This document shows positions 5,404 to 6,013 of a stretch of 6,013 bases of DNA, piece after piece. The DNA is from Bacteroidota bacterium (GTDB lineage Bacteria; Bacteroidota; Ignavibacteria; Kapaibacteriales; UBA2268): NCBI GenBank assembly GCA_027371665.1, contig DAHXMP010000420.1, forward strand, positions 1 to 6,013. Reading direction: 5' to 3'. Position 1 is the stretch's first letter. Every line of letters starts with the position of its first letter. A program made the position numbers and the translations under genes. The notes under the pieces were generated by a model. It searched no databases. It was given only the letters and a program-made list of their open reading frames with translations, and was not told where the DNA came from.

Positions 5404-6013
5404 TATATTTTAATGGAAATTCCGTAATTAACTGCGATTTTCTTTGTCTGAAACAGTTTATTCTGGTGGTTAAACCAGAAATGGCTGTATTCCGCTCCGA
5501 TCGAAAAAGCTATATCAGGGTATGGTTTATACTCAATCCCGGCAAATGGCCTGGCAATAAATCCGGCAGGATTACCGCCCAAAACAATCCCTGTGTAGGG
5601 ATTAAACAACGCTTTCTCAAAAGGATAGTATTCGATTTTTGCACCGAAGGAATTAAAATTTGATTGCTGAAAATAAGTATACTCCTTACTATCAGCACCG
5701 GTACCAGTATATTGATTGTAAAATGTTTCCTGCCTTCCCTCTACTCCGATTTTCAGATTGTCCGACAGATCGTAGCATATAGATAAGCTATTATTATTAA
5801 AGGGAGCATAATATTTAGAAGGTATTTGTCCTTTTGGCATATCCCATGTTGCCATACTTCTCAAATCAATTGACAGACCGGTTGGTTTTCTGTTGTCAAA
5901 AGTAATTTGATTAAACATTGGTTTCACATTTGGAAGATTGTGCAATTCATAATTTTCATTTTTTTCAATTCCGTTAAATTTTATTAAATCAGCTTTTGAT
6001 GAGGTAAGAAATT
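5403..6013 (-). CDS. Probable outer-membrane beta-barrel protein, C-terminal part
   Basis: The frame is open from the right edge to the stop at 5403, giving about 202 visible residues, so the N-terminus is outside the window. A TTG at 5945 is not needed as a start because coding continues through FLTSSKADLIKFNGIEKNE upstream of it. The last 150 residues alternate polar and aromatic or aliphatic residues in strand-sized blocks separated by short turns: SICYDLSDNLKIGVEGR, FGAKIEYYPF, PYTGIVLGG, ARPFAGIEYKPYPDIAFSIGAEYSHFWF, and a closing strand KIAVNYGISIKI. Such alternation, with a final amphipathic strand, is typical of outer-membrane barrels, and the last residues may serve as the insertion signal. 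The linker near residues 25-55 (KPTGLSIDLRSMATW) could join a separate N-terminal domain. The exact family is unknown. It heads the visible part of the operon ending at 3612. Confidence 0.72.
   Translation of the reverse strand, partial: FLTSSKADLIKFNGIEKNENYELHNLPNVKPMFNQITFDNRKPTGLSIDLRSMATWDMPKGQIPSKYYAPFNNNSLSICYDLSDNLKIGVEGRQETFYNQYTGTGADSKEYTYFQQSNFNSFGAKIEYYPFEKALFNPYTGIVLGGNPAGFIARPFAGIEYKPYPDIAFSIGAEYSHFWFNHQNKLFQTKKIAVNYGISIKI

Noticed and set aside
1..6013. tRNA, rRNA, CRISPR array or riboswitch
   Set aside because: No cloverleaf-like segment, rRNA motif or regularly spaced repeat was seen on either strand.

Overview
The window is low-GC DNA in which every supported gene lies on the minus strand. 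Exported proteins dominate. Two of them end in a type A C-terminal sorting domain (CTD) of the type IX secretion system (PNP motif, an IYDELGN/VYDLLGR-type strand, a final beta strand). There are also Asp-box (S/T-x-D-G-G-x-T-W) repeat proteins, a lipoprotein and an outer-membrane beta-barrel end. This points to the Bacteroidota/Ignavibacteriota/Chlorobiota (FCB) group. That assignment is inferred from protein style, not from a marker gene.

Layout in transcription order (right to left): (1) 6013-5403, C-terminal part of a probable outer-membrane beta-barrel protein, cut by the window edge. (2) 5391-4939, a lipoprotein with an Ig-like/HYDIN-like fold. (3) 4891-4208, a secreted protein with 14 cysteines and no sorting domain. 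(4) 4196-3612, a small Asp-box protein with a CTD. A hairpin at 3603-3550 ends this block. (5) 3512-3228, an IS630-type transposase N-terminus without its catalytic domain. (6) 3190-2903, a small winged-helix-like protein. (7) 2765-2568, the C-terminal remnant of a LexA/UmuD-like S24 peptidase, out of reach behind a stop codon. (8) 2528-2265, a second winged-helix-like protein, paralogous to (6). (9) 2162-651, a 503-residue protein with 32 cysteines and a CTD. (10) 641-1, an Asp-box protein whose C-terminus runs off the left edge.

The main observation is a repeated gene pair: a Cys-rich exported protein followed at once by an Asp-box exported protein. It occurs at 4891-3612 and again at 2162-1, and a patch of mobile and decayed genes separates the two copies. 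The large Cys-rich protein appears to hold two copies of the module found once in the small one. I do not recognise this module as a named family.

The second observation is that both genes of the left-hand pair have their best-placed ATG out of frame with the body of the gene. In each case the shift lies in an A-tract, or a tandem 10-bp repeat, just after the ATG. A third gene (6) has a similar arrangement around an A9 tract. This could be on/off switching by slippage, decay, or sequencing error. Read data would decide.
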